Positions 1 through 7,273 of a stretch of 64,000 nt of DNA are shown piece by piece (the first letter of the stretch is position 1; each line of letters begins with the position of its first letter). The stretch is taken from the NCBI RefSeq assembly GCF_023630175.1, contig NZ_JALLIN010000031.1:26805-90804 (forward strand), written 5' to 3'. The notes under the pieces were generated by a model. It did not search any database. It was not told the DNA's origin and saw only the letters and a program-made list of their open reading frames with translations. A program made the position numbers and the translations under genes. The stretch comes from Streptomyces cellostaticus (GTDB lineage Bacteria; Actinomycetota; Actinomycetes; Streptomycetales; Streptomycetaceae).

Positions 1-293
1 TCGACGATGGTCATCTTGCCGAGGTCGGTGCGGATCTGCTTCTTCTGGTCCTCGGTGACCGCGCCCTTGGCGCAGTTGACGTCCGACTGCGCGTCGCTCT
101 TGTTGCACAGGAAGATCGAGACGTTGACCTTGTCGTACCAGTAGCCCTTCATGGTGCTCACCTGGTCGCTCATCAGCAGGGAGCCGCCGAAGAGGGCCAG
201 GGACAGGGCGACGGAGACGATGACGGCGAAGGTCATCGTCAGGTTGCGGCGGAGACCGACACCGATCTCCGACAGGACGAACTGGGCGCGCAT
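1..293 (-). CDS. ftsX: Cell division ABC transporter permease FtsX (N-terminal part)
   Basis: Partial gene: the first 97 or so residues are present and the rest lies beyond position 1. The protein starts MRAQFVLSEIGVGLRR, followed by one hydrophobic helix at about residues 19-43 and then an extracytoplasmic segment with two cysteines (FLCNKS and VNCAKG). FtsX is the membrane partner of FtsE. The complex does not transport a solute but transmits ATP hydrolysis to wall hydrolases at sites of division or growth. The ATG at 293 is 44 bases downstream of the ftsE stop, so the two genes form one minus-strand operon. Assignment rests on the N-terminal sequence and on ftsE next door. Only the N-terminus can be judged here. 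Confidence 0.93.
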   Translation of the reverse strand, partial: MRAQFVLSEIGVGLRRNLTMTFAVIVSVALSLALFGGSLLMSDQVSTMKGYWYDKVNVSIFLCNKSDAQSDVNCAKGAVTEDQKKQIRTDLGKMTIV

Positions 294-337
294 GGCGTCG
301 GATCAAGCCTTTCCGTGGACGTGACTGGTGCGGCGGG

Positions 338-1027
338 TCAGTGCTGGTAGCCGTAGACGCCGCGGGCCTGGTCTCGGACGAGGCGGCCCTTCTCCAGCTC
401 GATGACGCGCTTGCGCATCTGGTCCACGATGTTCTGGTCGTGCGTCGCCATGATGACGGTGGTGCCCGTCCGGTTGATGCGGTCGAGCAGCTTCATGATG
501 CCGACGGAGGTCTGCGGGTCGAGGTTGCCGGTGGGCTCGTCCGCGATCAGCAGCTTGGGCCGGTTGACGAAGGCCCGCGCGATGGCCACGCGCTGCTGCT
601 CACCACCGGACAGCTCACCCGGCATCCGGTCCTCCTTGCCGCCGAGCCCGACGAGGTCGAGCACCTGCGGCACGGACTTGCGGATCTCGCCGCGGGACTT
701 GCCGATGACCTCCTGCGCGAAGGCCACGTTCTCGGCGACGGTCTTGTTGGGCAGCAGGCGGAAGTCCTGGAACACCGTCCCCAACTGGCGGCGCATCTGC
801 GGCACCTTCCAGTTGGAGAGGCGTGCGAGGTCCTTGCCGAGGACGTGCACCTGGCCGTGGCTGCACCGCTCCTCGCGCAGCACCAGCCGCAGGAAGGTGG
901 ACTTGCCGGAGCCGGAGGACCCCACGAGGAAGACGAACTCACCCTTCTCGACCTCCAGGGAGACATCCCTGAGGGCCGGGCGGGTCTGCTTGGGGTAGAC
1001 CTTGGAGACGTTGTCGAATCGGATCAC
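338..1027 (-). CDS. ftsE: Cell division ATP-binding protein FtsE
   Basis: ABC ATPase of 229 residues, the usual FtsE length, starting at a GTG (VIRFDNVSKVYPK). Walker A is GSSGSGKST, the signature is LSGGEQQR, and Walker B is LLIADEPTGNLD, followed by the switch histidine in MATHD. The open frame continues upstream, but the family's N-terminus begins at this GTG, so the longer start is rejected. FtsE drives FtsX to regulate peptidoglycan hydrolysis at the septum. It is the first gene of an ftsE-ftsX pair, and the 231 bases upstream, shared with a divergent small gene, must hold its promoter. Nothing unusual is seen. Confidence 0.97.
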   Translation of the reverse strand: MIRFDNVSKVYPKQTRPALRDVSLEVEKGEFVFLVGSSGSGKSTFLRLVLREERCSHGQVHVLGKDLARLSNWKVPQMRRQLGTVFQDFRLLPNKTVAENVAFAQEVIGKSRGEIRKSVPQVLDLVGLGGKEDRMPGELSGGEQQRVAIARAFVNRPKLLIADEPTGNLDPQTSVGIMKLLDRINRTGTTVIMATHDQNIVDQMRKRVIELEKGRLVRDQARGVYGYQH

Positions 1028-1258
1028 GGATGCACCACGGGTCGCCGGAGGTAGATGAGCGTGACCATACGCGAACCGGGAGCGCGAGCGCAGGGCCCGG
1101 TCGCGGTTGGTCGCGGCTTGGGTGTTTTTGTACAGGCGGGATTCGGGGTTCTCGGGGAGCCCGCGCCCTTTGCGGGGGAACCTGGCACAGTGGAGGGGGA
1201 ACGTTCTGGTTCCCGTGTGCGTTGTATGGGTGATGGCCGGCGCGAGGAGGGCGAGCGC

Positions 1259-1450
1259 ATGACATACGACCGGTTGGTGTGCGCGAACTGCGCGTCGCCC
1301 GTGAGTGAGGGCCGGTGCCCGGTGTGCCGTGCCAACCGCGAGCGGCTGCAGCAGGAGGGCTTCTTCGCGGGGCTGAACCCCATGGCGCTGATCGCGCTGC
1401 TCGCGGTGCTGATCGCCGCGGTGGCGCTGCTGGCCCACCAGACCGCGTAG
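1259..1450 (+). CDS. Small zinc-ribbon-like membrane protein
   Basis: A 63-residue protein starting at the ATG in MTYDRLVCANC, with a good ribosome binding site (gaggagggc) just upstream. It has two cysteine pairs, CANC and CPVC, spaced 13 residues apart, which could hold one zinc ion. A single C-terminal hydrophobic helix follows (about residues 40-60, MALIALLAVLIAAVALL). I take it as a small, tail-anchored membrane protein with a cytoplasmic zinc knuckle. It is divergent from ftsE and is followed by a strong hairpin. Similar short proteins occur beside ftsE in Streptomyces. The function is unknown. A longer in-frame start at 1055 lacks supporting features. Confidence 0.75.
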   Translation: MTYDRLVCANCASPVSEGRCPVCRANRERLQQEGFFAGLNPMALIALLAVLIAAVALLAHQTA

Positions 1451-1473
1451 GAAGATCCGGTCAGGACGACCGA

Positions 1474-1502
1474 AGGGCCCGGAGCGGGAAGCTCCGGGCC
1501 CT
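1474..1502. terminator. Bidirectional hairpin terminator
   Basis: A perfect 12-bp stem, agggcccggagc and its complement, closes a 5-base loop (gggaa). It lies 23 bases after the stop of the small zinc-ribbon gene and 43 bases beyond the stop of the LAETG surface-protein gene on the other strand, so it can serve both convergent units. There is no T tract, which is normal in Streptomyces. Confidence 0.8.
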
Positions 1503-1545
1503 CGGTGGTGCGTGCCGTGTGCGGAACGTCGCCGTGCGGCTACGT

Positions 1546-2346
1546 TCAGGCGGCGGCGCCGCCCCGGCCGTTCACGAGCCGCGGCAGGAAGCGGAAGCCG
1601 ATACCGCCGGCGATCATCGTCGCGGCGCCGACCAGCAGGAACGCGGTCTGTCCGGCACCGGTCTCGGCGAGCTGCTTGTCGCCGCCCTGGGGCGTGGTGT
1701 CCGAGCCCGTGTCGGTGAGGGCGGAGGAGCCCTCCTCCTGGGAGGCGTTGTCGTTGCCGCCACCCTGGGGCGTGTCACCGCCGGTGGTGGTACCGCCGGT
1801 GGAGCCGCCGCCGGTGGTGGTACCGCCGGTGGAGCTGTCGCCGCCGGTGGAGCCGGAGCCGCCCGAGTTCCCGTTGCCGCCGGTGGAGCCGGAGCCGCCC
1901 GAGTTCCCGTTGCCGCCCGAGTTCCCGTTACCGCCGTCGGTCTGGCCGCCATCAGTCTGACCGCCGTCGGTCTGACCACCATCAGTCTGACCACCGTCGG
2001 TCTGACCACCATCAGTCTGACCACCGTCGGTCTGACCACCATCAGTCTGACCACCGTCGGTCTGACCACCATCAGTCTGACCACCATCAGTCTGACCACC
2101 GTCAGTCTGACCACCATCAGTCTGACCGCCATCGGTCTGACCACCGGTGTCGCAAACCCCGATCGGGTCGCAGCCGGTCCCGCCGTCGTCCTCTCCGCCC
2201 TCGGTGCTCACGCCCAGGGTGATCGGCCCGGCCTGGACACCGAGGTCCAGGGCCGAGGCGGCACCCGCGGCGGTGAGCGAGGCGCCGGCCGCGATCACGG
2301 CGCCGGCGGCTATCCGCGCGACCCGGATCCGCGTCTTCTTCGTCAT
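1546..2346 (-). CDS. LAETG-anchored repeat surface protein (sortase substrate)
   Basis: A 266-residue secreted wall protein. The start MTKKTRIRVARIAAG gives a signal peptide: basic residues, then a hydrophobic Ala-rich stretch ending near ASA. The mature part begins with a short unique region containing two cysteines (TGCDPIGVCDT). It continues with 14 perfect GGQTD pentapeptides, then GNGNSGG, GSGSTGG and STGGTTTGG low-complexity repeats. At the C-terminus are LAETG (encoded at 1657-1671), a hydrophobic helix and RFLPRLVNGRGG. This is the standard cell-wall sorting signal; LAXTG is the type used by class E sortases of Streptomyces. The long Gly/Thr/Asp region is probably a flexible stalk. 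There is no recognisable adhesive or enzymatic domain. The frame can extend 10 residues upstream, but the basic n-region supports 2346. Confidence 0.85.
   Translation of the reverse strand: MTKKTRIRVARIAAGAVIAAGASLTAAGAASALDLGVQAGPITLGVSTEGGEDDGGTGCDPIGVCDTGGQTDGGQTDGGQTDGGQTDGGQTDGGQTDGGQTDGGQTDGGQTDGGQTDGGQTDGGQTDGGQTDGGQTDGGNGNSGGNGNSGGSGSTGGNGNSGGSGSTGGDSSTGGTTTGGGSTGGTTTGGDTPQGGGNDNASQEEGSSALTDTGSDTTPQGGDKQLAETGAGQTAFLLVGAATMIAGGIGFRFLPRLVNGRGGAAA
1936..2145. repeat. 15-bp tandem repeat, 14 copies, encoding GGQTD
   Basis: Fourteen uninterrupted 15-bp units lie inside the LAETG protein gene. On the plus strand the units alternate between gtcggtctg and atcagtctg forms, so the first ten make five copies of a 30-bp higher-order unit. 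The last four units break the alternation. All differences are synonymous or keep GGQTD. This suggests expansion by slippage or unequal recombination of the 30-bp unit. Confidence 0.95.
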
Positions 2347-2591
2347 GTGGTTGCTACCCCCAGTAGCTGTCGTCAATGAGGCGGCGCTTGGGGCGTGCCG
2401 TGATCGACGAGGGCAGCGGTGACGACATCTGCGTCATTTCCCCCGGTTCACATGCGCCCCAGAAATACGCATGCCACGCTTCACCTTTCCGATTTTTCAA
2501 AGCATCGTCAAGGCCATTGCGGGCGCAATGTCCGACGGGGCGGCCTTTGCCGCGACTTGGAACCTGTGAGTGTGATGTAGAACCCAGACAA
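2347..2591. other. Intergenic region upstream of the LAETG gene
   Basis: No gene is supported here. It is less GC-rich than its surroundings around 2460-2520 and probably carries the promoter of the LAETG gene. On the minus strand TTGACG (centred near 2514) is followed by an A-rich stretch, but I see no convincing -10 element. A 90-codon open frame across it includes the terminator hairpin and has no protein-like character. Confidence 0.5.
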
Positions 2592-2626
2592 ATGACAACT
2601 GCCGCCTCGGGGGCGGCAGTTGTCAT
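2592..2626 (-). terminator. Terminator downstream of prfB
   Basis: A perfect 15-bp inverted repeat (atgacaactgccgcc and its complement) with a 5-base loop, 11 bases past the prfB stop codon. It is the strongest hairpin in the first 5 kb. Confidence 0.85.
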
Positions 2627-2636
2627 GTCGACAAAG

Positions 2637-3743
2637 TTACTTCTCCTGCTGCTTGCGCCAGCGAATACCGGCCTCCAGGAACCCGTCGATCTCGCCGTTG
2701 AACACGGCCTCCGGATTGCCCACCTCGTACTCGGTGCGCAGGTCCTTGACCATCTGGTACGGGTGCAGCACGTAGGAACGCATCTGGTTGCCCCACGAGT
2801 TGCCGCCGTCGCCCTTGAGGGCGTCCATCTTGGCCTGCTCCTCCTGCCGGCGCCGCTCCAGCAGCTTGGCCTGGAGGACGTTCATCGCCGTCGCCTTGTT
2901 CTGGATCTGCGAGCGCTCGTTCTGGCAGGAGACGACGATGCCGGTGGGGATGTGGGTCAGGCGCACCGCGGAGTCGGTGGTGTTCACGCCCTGGCCACCG
3001 GGACCGGACGACCGGTAGACGTCCACCCGCAGCTCGGACTCGTCGATCTCGATGTGGTCGGTCTGCTCGACCACCGGGAGGATCTCGACACCCGCGAAGG
3101 AGGTCTGGCGGCGGCCCTGGTTGTCGTAGGGCGAGATGCGCACCAGGCGGTGGGTGCCCTGCTCCACGGAGAGGGTGCCGTAGGCGTACGGCGCCTGCAC
3201 GGCGAAGGTGGTGGACTTGATGCCCGCCTCCTCGGCGTACGACGTCTCGTAGACCTCGGTCTTGTAGCCGCGCTGCTCGGCCCAGCGCAGGTACATGCGC
3301 TGGAGCTTCTCGGCGAAGTCGGCGGCGTCGACGCCACCGGCCTCGGCGCGGATGTTGACGACCGCCTCACGCGCGTCGTACTCACCGCTGAGCAGCGTCC
3401 GGACCTCCATCTCGTCCAGCGCCTTGCGGACGAGGACCAGCTCGGACTCGGCCTCGGCCCGGGTGTCCGGGTCGTCCTCCTCTTCGGCCATCTCGAAGAG
3501 GACGGCGAGATCGTCGATCCGGCCGCGCAGCCCTTCCGCCTTCCTGACCTCGGCCTGGAGGTGGGAGAGCTTGCTGGTGATCTTCTGCGCCTCGTCCGGG
3601 TTGTCCCACAGGGACGGCGCGGCCGCCTGCTCCTCGAGCACGGCGATGTCTGCCCTCATCCTGTCGAGGTCCAGGACGGCCTCGATCGACTCCATGGTCG
3701 AGGAGAGGGACTTCAGCTCTTCGGATACATCGACGACTGCCAC
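2637..3743 (-). CDS. prfB: Peptide chain release factor 2 (RF2)
   Basis: RF2 of 368 residues, starting at a GTG (VAVVDVSEELKS). It recognises UGA and UAA stop codons and triggers peptide release. The catalytic GGQ motif is intact (SSGPGGQGVN). The stop-codon reading motif, SPF in E. coli RF2, reads SPY here (RISPYDNQGRRQTSF). The gene is one continuous frame, so the autoregulatory +1 frameshift of many bacterial prfB genes is absent. It lies 91 bases downstream of pkaB on the same strand and ends at a strong hairpin. Length and overall sequence are typical. The longer open frame upstream runs antisense-free into pkaB sequence and is not coding. Confidence 0.97.
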   Translation of the reverse strand: MAVVDVSEELKSLSSTMESIEAVLDLDRMRADIAVLEEQAAAPSLWDNPDEAQKITSKLSHLQAEVRKAEGLRGRIDDLAVLFEMAEEEDDPDTRAEAESELVLVRKALDEMEVRTLLSGEYDAREAVVNIRAEAGGVDAADFAEKLQRMYLRWAEQRGYKTEVYETSYAEEAGIKSTTFAVQAPYAYGTLSVEQGTHRLVRISPYDNQGRRQTSFAGVEILPVVEQTDHIEIDESELRVDVYRSSGPGGQGVNTTDSAVRLTHIPTGIVVSCQNERSQIQNKATAMNVLQAKLLERRRQEEQAKMDALKGDGGNSWGNQMRSYVLHPYQMVKDLRTEYEVGNPEAVFNGEIDGFLEAGIRWRKQQEK

Positions 3744-3834
3744 GCATCCAGCGTAACGGCTCCGCCGGGCGGCCAGAGCAGGGTGGCTCGCCCGAACCCG
3801 TGGGCGGTCGGTGCCGCCCCGGCCCGCCCGGGCG

Positions 3835-5061
3835 TCACGGCGCCGACGTGCTGTGGGTGTCCGCCGGGGGTTCGTCGCCGCCCGACGTCGCCGCCCACGC
3901 CCCCGCACCGACGGCCGCGGCCAGGACCACCCCCGCCACGCCCAGCGTGATCCGGCGCCGCCGCATCGCGGCCCGGTGCCGTGCCGAGCCCGGCCGGGGG
4001 GCACCCGTGGCGCGCGGCGCCCGTGCCGTGCCGTGGGCCCCGCCCGCCAGCTCGTCCGGCGCCGGCACCCGCATCGAGGTGTGGGTGTCGCGGTTGGAGT
4101 CGGGTCTGGCGCCGGGCACCAGGGACACCGCGCCCCGCCGCCGCGCCGGCTGGTCCCCGGCCGGGTCCCGCGCCGCGGGGTCCTCGGCCTCGTCGGCCGA
4201 CTCCGCGTCCGGCTCGTCCACGTCCAGCGGGGGCAGCCCGGCGAGCAGGGGAAGCTGCTCACGCAGCCGTGCCGCCAGCTCCGAGGCGCGCAGCCGGGAG
4301 GCGGGCGCCTTGGCCAGGCACTGCACGAGTAGCTGCCACAGCTCCTCGGGGATGCCGGGCAGCGGCACGACGGTCTCGGTGACGTGGCGTCGCAGCACCG
4401 CGCCGGGGTGGCCGCCGCCGAACGGCGTGAAGCCCGCGAGGAGTTCGTAGAGCACCGTGGCCAGCGCGTAGATGTCCACGGCGGCGCGCGGCGGCAGGCC
4501 CTCGACGATCTCCGGGGCCAGGTAGTCCGGGGTGCCGATGATCTTCGTCGCGCGGGTCCGCTTCGGGGAGTCGATCAGCTTGGCCACACCGAAGTCGGTG
4601 AGCAGGGCGGGGTGGGATCCGCCGGGCCCGAGCGGGCCCTGCATGTCCAGCAGGATGTTCTCGGGCTTCACGTCCCGGTGGACGATCCCGGCCGCGTGGG
4701 CGGCCGCGAGCCCGTCGGCGATGTCCGCGACGATCGCCGCGGCCGACTCCGGCGCGAGCCGCCGCTCGCGCTCCAGGCGGGTGCGCAGGTCGGTGCCGCG
4801 CACCAGGTCCATGACCAGGGCCAGGTCGTTGCCGTCGACGACCAGGTCGCGCACGGTGACGATGCGCGGGTGCTCCAGGCCGAGCAGCGCGGTGCGCTCC
4901 TGCACGAAGCGCCCGACGAGCTCCTGGTCGGAGGCGAGGTCCTCACGCAGCAGCTTGATCGCGACGGGCCCCTCCGGTCCCTCGCCCAGCCACACCGTGC
5001 CGGCGCTGCCCCGCCCCAGGATCTGGTTCGCGGTGTACCGGCTGCCGATCTTCCGTGCCAA
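3835..5061 (-). CDS. pkaB: Membrane Ser/Thr protein kinase PkaB
   Basis: Eukaryotic-type Ser/Thr kinase of 408 residues. The start is a TTG (LARKIGSRYT) placed 6 bases after a GTAGGAG ribosome binding site; an ATG 13 codons upstream lacks one. The kinase domain fills residues 1-275: glycine loop GRGSAGTVW, lysine K36 in VAIK, catalytic HRDVKPEN at 128-135, DFG at 156-158 and APE in YLAPEI. All key residues are present. A Pro/Arg/Asp-rich linker follows, then one membrane helix at about 371-392 and a very short external tail with no sensor domain. The gene sits between pkaA and prfB, as the pkaA/pkaB pair does in S. coelicolor. Confidence 0.92.
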   Translation of the reverse strand: MARKIGSRYTANQILGRGSAGTVWLGEGPEGPVAIKLLREDLASDQELVGRFVQERTALLGLEHPRIVTVRDLVVDGNDLALVMDLVRGTDLRTRLERERRLAPESAAAIVADIADGLAAAHAAGIVHRDVKPENILLDMQGPLGPGGSHPALLTDFGVAKLIDSPKRTRATKIIGTPDYLAPEIVEGLPPRAAVDIYALATVLYELLAGFTPFGGGHPGAVLRRHVTETVVPLPGIPEELWQLLVQCLAKAPASRLRASELAARLREQLPLLAGLPPLDVDEPDAESADEAEDPAARDPAGDQPARRRGAVSLVPGARPDSNRDTHTSMRVPAPDELAGGAHGTARAPRATGAPRPGSARHRAAMRRRRITLGVAGVVLAAAVGAGAWAATSGGDEPPADTHSTSAP

Positions 5062-5239
5062 GACTGCTCCTACCGACGCGTGTTGTCGCCGCTGCGTCAT
5101 TCCGGGGGACACCCCCGGACCCCCAGCCGACAGACCAGGACCCCTGGGCGACAAAACTACGCGTCGAACGAGCCAACCTTCACCGCCGAGGCGGAAATCA
5201 CCCGCCAGATGTCGACAAGTTTCCAAACTGGCGCTGAGC

Positions 5240-6877
5240 TCAGTTGCCGCCGCCGGAAGTGTCGAGCTGCTTGATCCAGTCGCCCACCTGGCCGGCCCAG
5301 TCGCTGAGCTGGGCCCAGTAGCCCCGGCCCTGGCCGACCCAGGTGTGCAGCGGGGTCAGCTCCCAGACCAGCCAGCTCGCGACGACCAGGATGACGATCG
5401 TGAACAGGCAGCCCTTGAGGCAGCCGAGTCCGGGGACCTTCATCGGGTTGGCGCTGCGCTGCCGCGGCGCCCTGGGCTCGCGCGCGGGACGCTGCGGCTC
5501 CGCGGCGGGGGGCGGCGCGTAACGCTGCGGCTGCCGCTGGGGGGCGTACTGCTGGGGCTGCTGGTCCGGGTAGCCGTACCCGGCGTGCGGCTGCTGCCTG
5601 CCGCGCGGCTGCGGCTGCTGCGGGCGCCCCTGCTGGGCCTGGCGCGGCTGCTGCGGCCGGGCGACCTGGCGCTGGGGACGGCGGCGCAGCGGATCGTCGT
5701 CGGGGTCGAGGTACTGGACCTGCGTCTGCTCGTTGCGGTCCCGGGCGGCGCGGAGCTGGTTCTGCCAGGGGTGCGGCTGGTCGGGCTGCTGTCCCTGGGG
5801 GCCGGTGTTCGGCAGCACCGCCGTGGGGTCCGCGGCGCCGGCCGGGCCGCCGGTGTGCGGCAGCACGCTGGTCGCGGCGTTGGGGTCGTACGCCCCGTGG
5901 GGCGCGTTGGTCGGCAGCACCTGGGTGGGATCGGCGGCGCCGGGAACCCCCGGGACGGCGGCCGGGGCCGGGTCGGGGGCGAGCAGCGCGCCCACGCCCT
6001 CGGCGGCGGCGATCTGCGCGGAGTTCGCGTGCACGCCGACGCCCTCGGCGACGACCCGCAGGCCGCGGGCGAGGTTCTCGGCGCTGGGCCGCTCGTCGGG
6101 GTTCTTGCTCAGGCAGCGCTCCATGACCGTCCACAGCGGGTCCGGGACGGTGGAGGGACGGCGCGGTTCGGCGCTCAGGTGCTGGTGCAGCACTTCGAGG
6201 GCGCTGCCGCCGGAGAACGGCGGACGGCCGGTGACCAGCTCGTACAGCAGGATGCCGGCGCCGTACACGTCGACGGCGGAGGTCTGCGGGCGGCCCTCGG
6301 CGGACTCCGGCGCCACGTACGCGGGCGTTCCGACGAACTCGTGGGTGCGGGTCAGGCCCGGGGAGTCGGCGAGGCGGGCGATGCCGAAGTCGGTCAGCAT
6401 CGGGTGCATCCGGCCCTCGTACTGCTGGAGCAGCACGTTGGCGGGCTTCAGGTCGCGGTGGACCACGCCGTCGGCGTGGCTCGCGGCGAGCGCGTCGGCG
6501 ATCTGGGCGGTCATCAGCGCGGCGGCGACCGGCGTGAACGGGCCGTTCTCGCGCAGATAGCGGTGCAGGTCGGGGCCGTCGACCAGGTCCATGACGAGGG
6601 CCAGCAGATCACCCTCGACGACCAGGTCGCGGACCCGCACGATGTTGGGGTGGGTGAGCCTGAGCAGCACGGAACGCTCGCGCAGGAAGCGCATCACGAT
6701 GTCCGGGTCGCTCGCCAGCTCCTCCTTGAGGACCTTGATCGCGACCGTCTCGCCCGGCTGGCCGGGCACGGCCGCCTCGGCGCCCGCCGTCTCGCGCTGG
6801 CGGGCACGCCAGACGGTGCCCGTGGCGCCGCGTCCGAGCGGCTCCTCGAGCAGGTACTTGCTGCCGACTGGCCGCAC
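5240..6877 (-). CDS. pkaA: Membrane Ser/Thr protein kinase PkaA
   Basis: Ser/Thr kinase of 545 residues, starting at a GTG (VRPVGSKYLL) preceded by a GGGAGC ribosome binding site. The kinase domain is at about 8-290: glycine loop GRGATGTVW, K48, HRDLKPAN at 140-147, DFG at 163-165 and APE in YVAPES. About 20 extra residues (RETAGAEAAVPGQPGE) separate the glycine loop from the lysine. A long low-complexity region rich in Pro, Gln and Arg with threonine-containing DPTQVLP/DPTAVLP repeats follows; these are plausible autophosphorylation sites. One membrane helix at about 485-506 leads to a 40-residue external tail with five tryptophans. It lies 178 bases upstream of pkaB and is divergent from the FHA-ATPase gene. 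Confidence 0.92.
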   Translation of the reverse strand: MRPVGSKYLLEEPLGRGATGTVWRARQRETAGAEAAVPGQPGETVAIKVLKEELASDPDIVMRFLRERSVLLRLTHPNIVRVRDLVVEGDLLALVMDLVDGPDLHRYLRENGPFTPVAAALMTAQIADALAASHADGVVHRDLKPANVLLQQYEGRMHPMLTDFGIARLADSPGLTRTHEFVGTPAYVAPESAEGRPQTSAVDVYGAGILLYELVTGRPPFSGGSALEVLHQHLSAEPRRPSTVPDPLWTVMERCLSKNPDERPSAENLARGLRVVAEGVGVHANSAQIAAAEGVGALLAPDPAPAAVPGVPGAADPTQVLPTNAPHGAYDPNAATSVLPHTGGPAGAADPTAVLPNTGPQGQQPDQPHPWQNQLRAARDRNEQTQVQYLDPDDDPLRRRPQRQVARPQQPRQAQQGRPQQPQPRGRQQPHAGYGYPDQQPQQYAPQRQPQRYAPPPAAEPQRPAREPRAPRQRSANPMKVPGLGCLKGCLFTIVILVVASWLVWELTPLHTWVGQGRGYWAQLSDWAGQVGDWIKQLDTSGGGN

Positions 6878-7273
6878 GTCACGCGCTCCCTGCTGCTTGC
6901 ATGCCGGTGTTCTGGTGTTCCGACCCACTGTAGTGCCGGTACACAGGGCACTACGTAGGCGTTCCCGTCGATGTTCGCCGGTCCGCCCGGACTCCGCCCG
7001 TCGGGGCCGTGGCTCCAGGGGTCCTGGTCCGAAGGGAAGACGCTCGCCCCGGTCCCCTGGTTGCCGGGCGCCGTACGTGACCGATCTCAACTGATCGCCG
7101 GCGCACCACTGGTCAGGCACTTTTGGGGGCAGAGCTGACCAATCAAGATCACTTGGCACCGGGTCGTGGGCACGTTGTCAGTGACAGGTGCGAGGATGCG
7201 TGCAGTACTGGCCGACGTGCTCGTGCGGGGGGTGGGGTAGTCCGCGCCCGGGCAGAAGGGACCGCTGACGGCG
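6878..7273. promoter_or_regulatory. Divergent intergenic region between pkaA and the FHA-ATPase gene
   Basis: 396 bases with no supported gene. It must contain the start signals of both divergent units. A perfect 11-bp palindrome, TGTCAGTGACA, lies at 7176-7186, about 90 bases before the FHA gene, and overlaps a -35-like TTGTCA. It may be an operator, but I cannot name a regulator. Confidence 0.45.

Noticed and set aside
1936..2145. Regular repeats that could suggest a CRISPR array
   Set aside because: Units are contiguous 15-bp copies with no spacers and encode GGQTD in frame within a wall protein.
2354..2626. A 90-codon open frame upstream of the LAETG gene
   Set aside because: It includes the prfB terminator hairpin, has no ribosome binding site, and its product has no recognisable character.
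2637..3743. Programmed frameshift site in prfB
   Set aside because: The gene reads through as one frame from the GTG start, with no internal UGA early in the gene.
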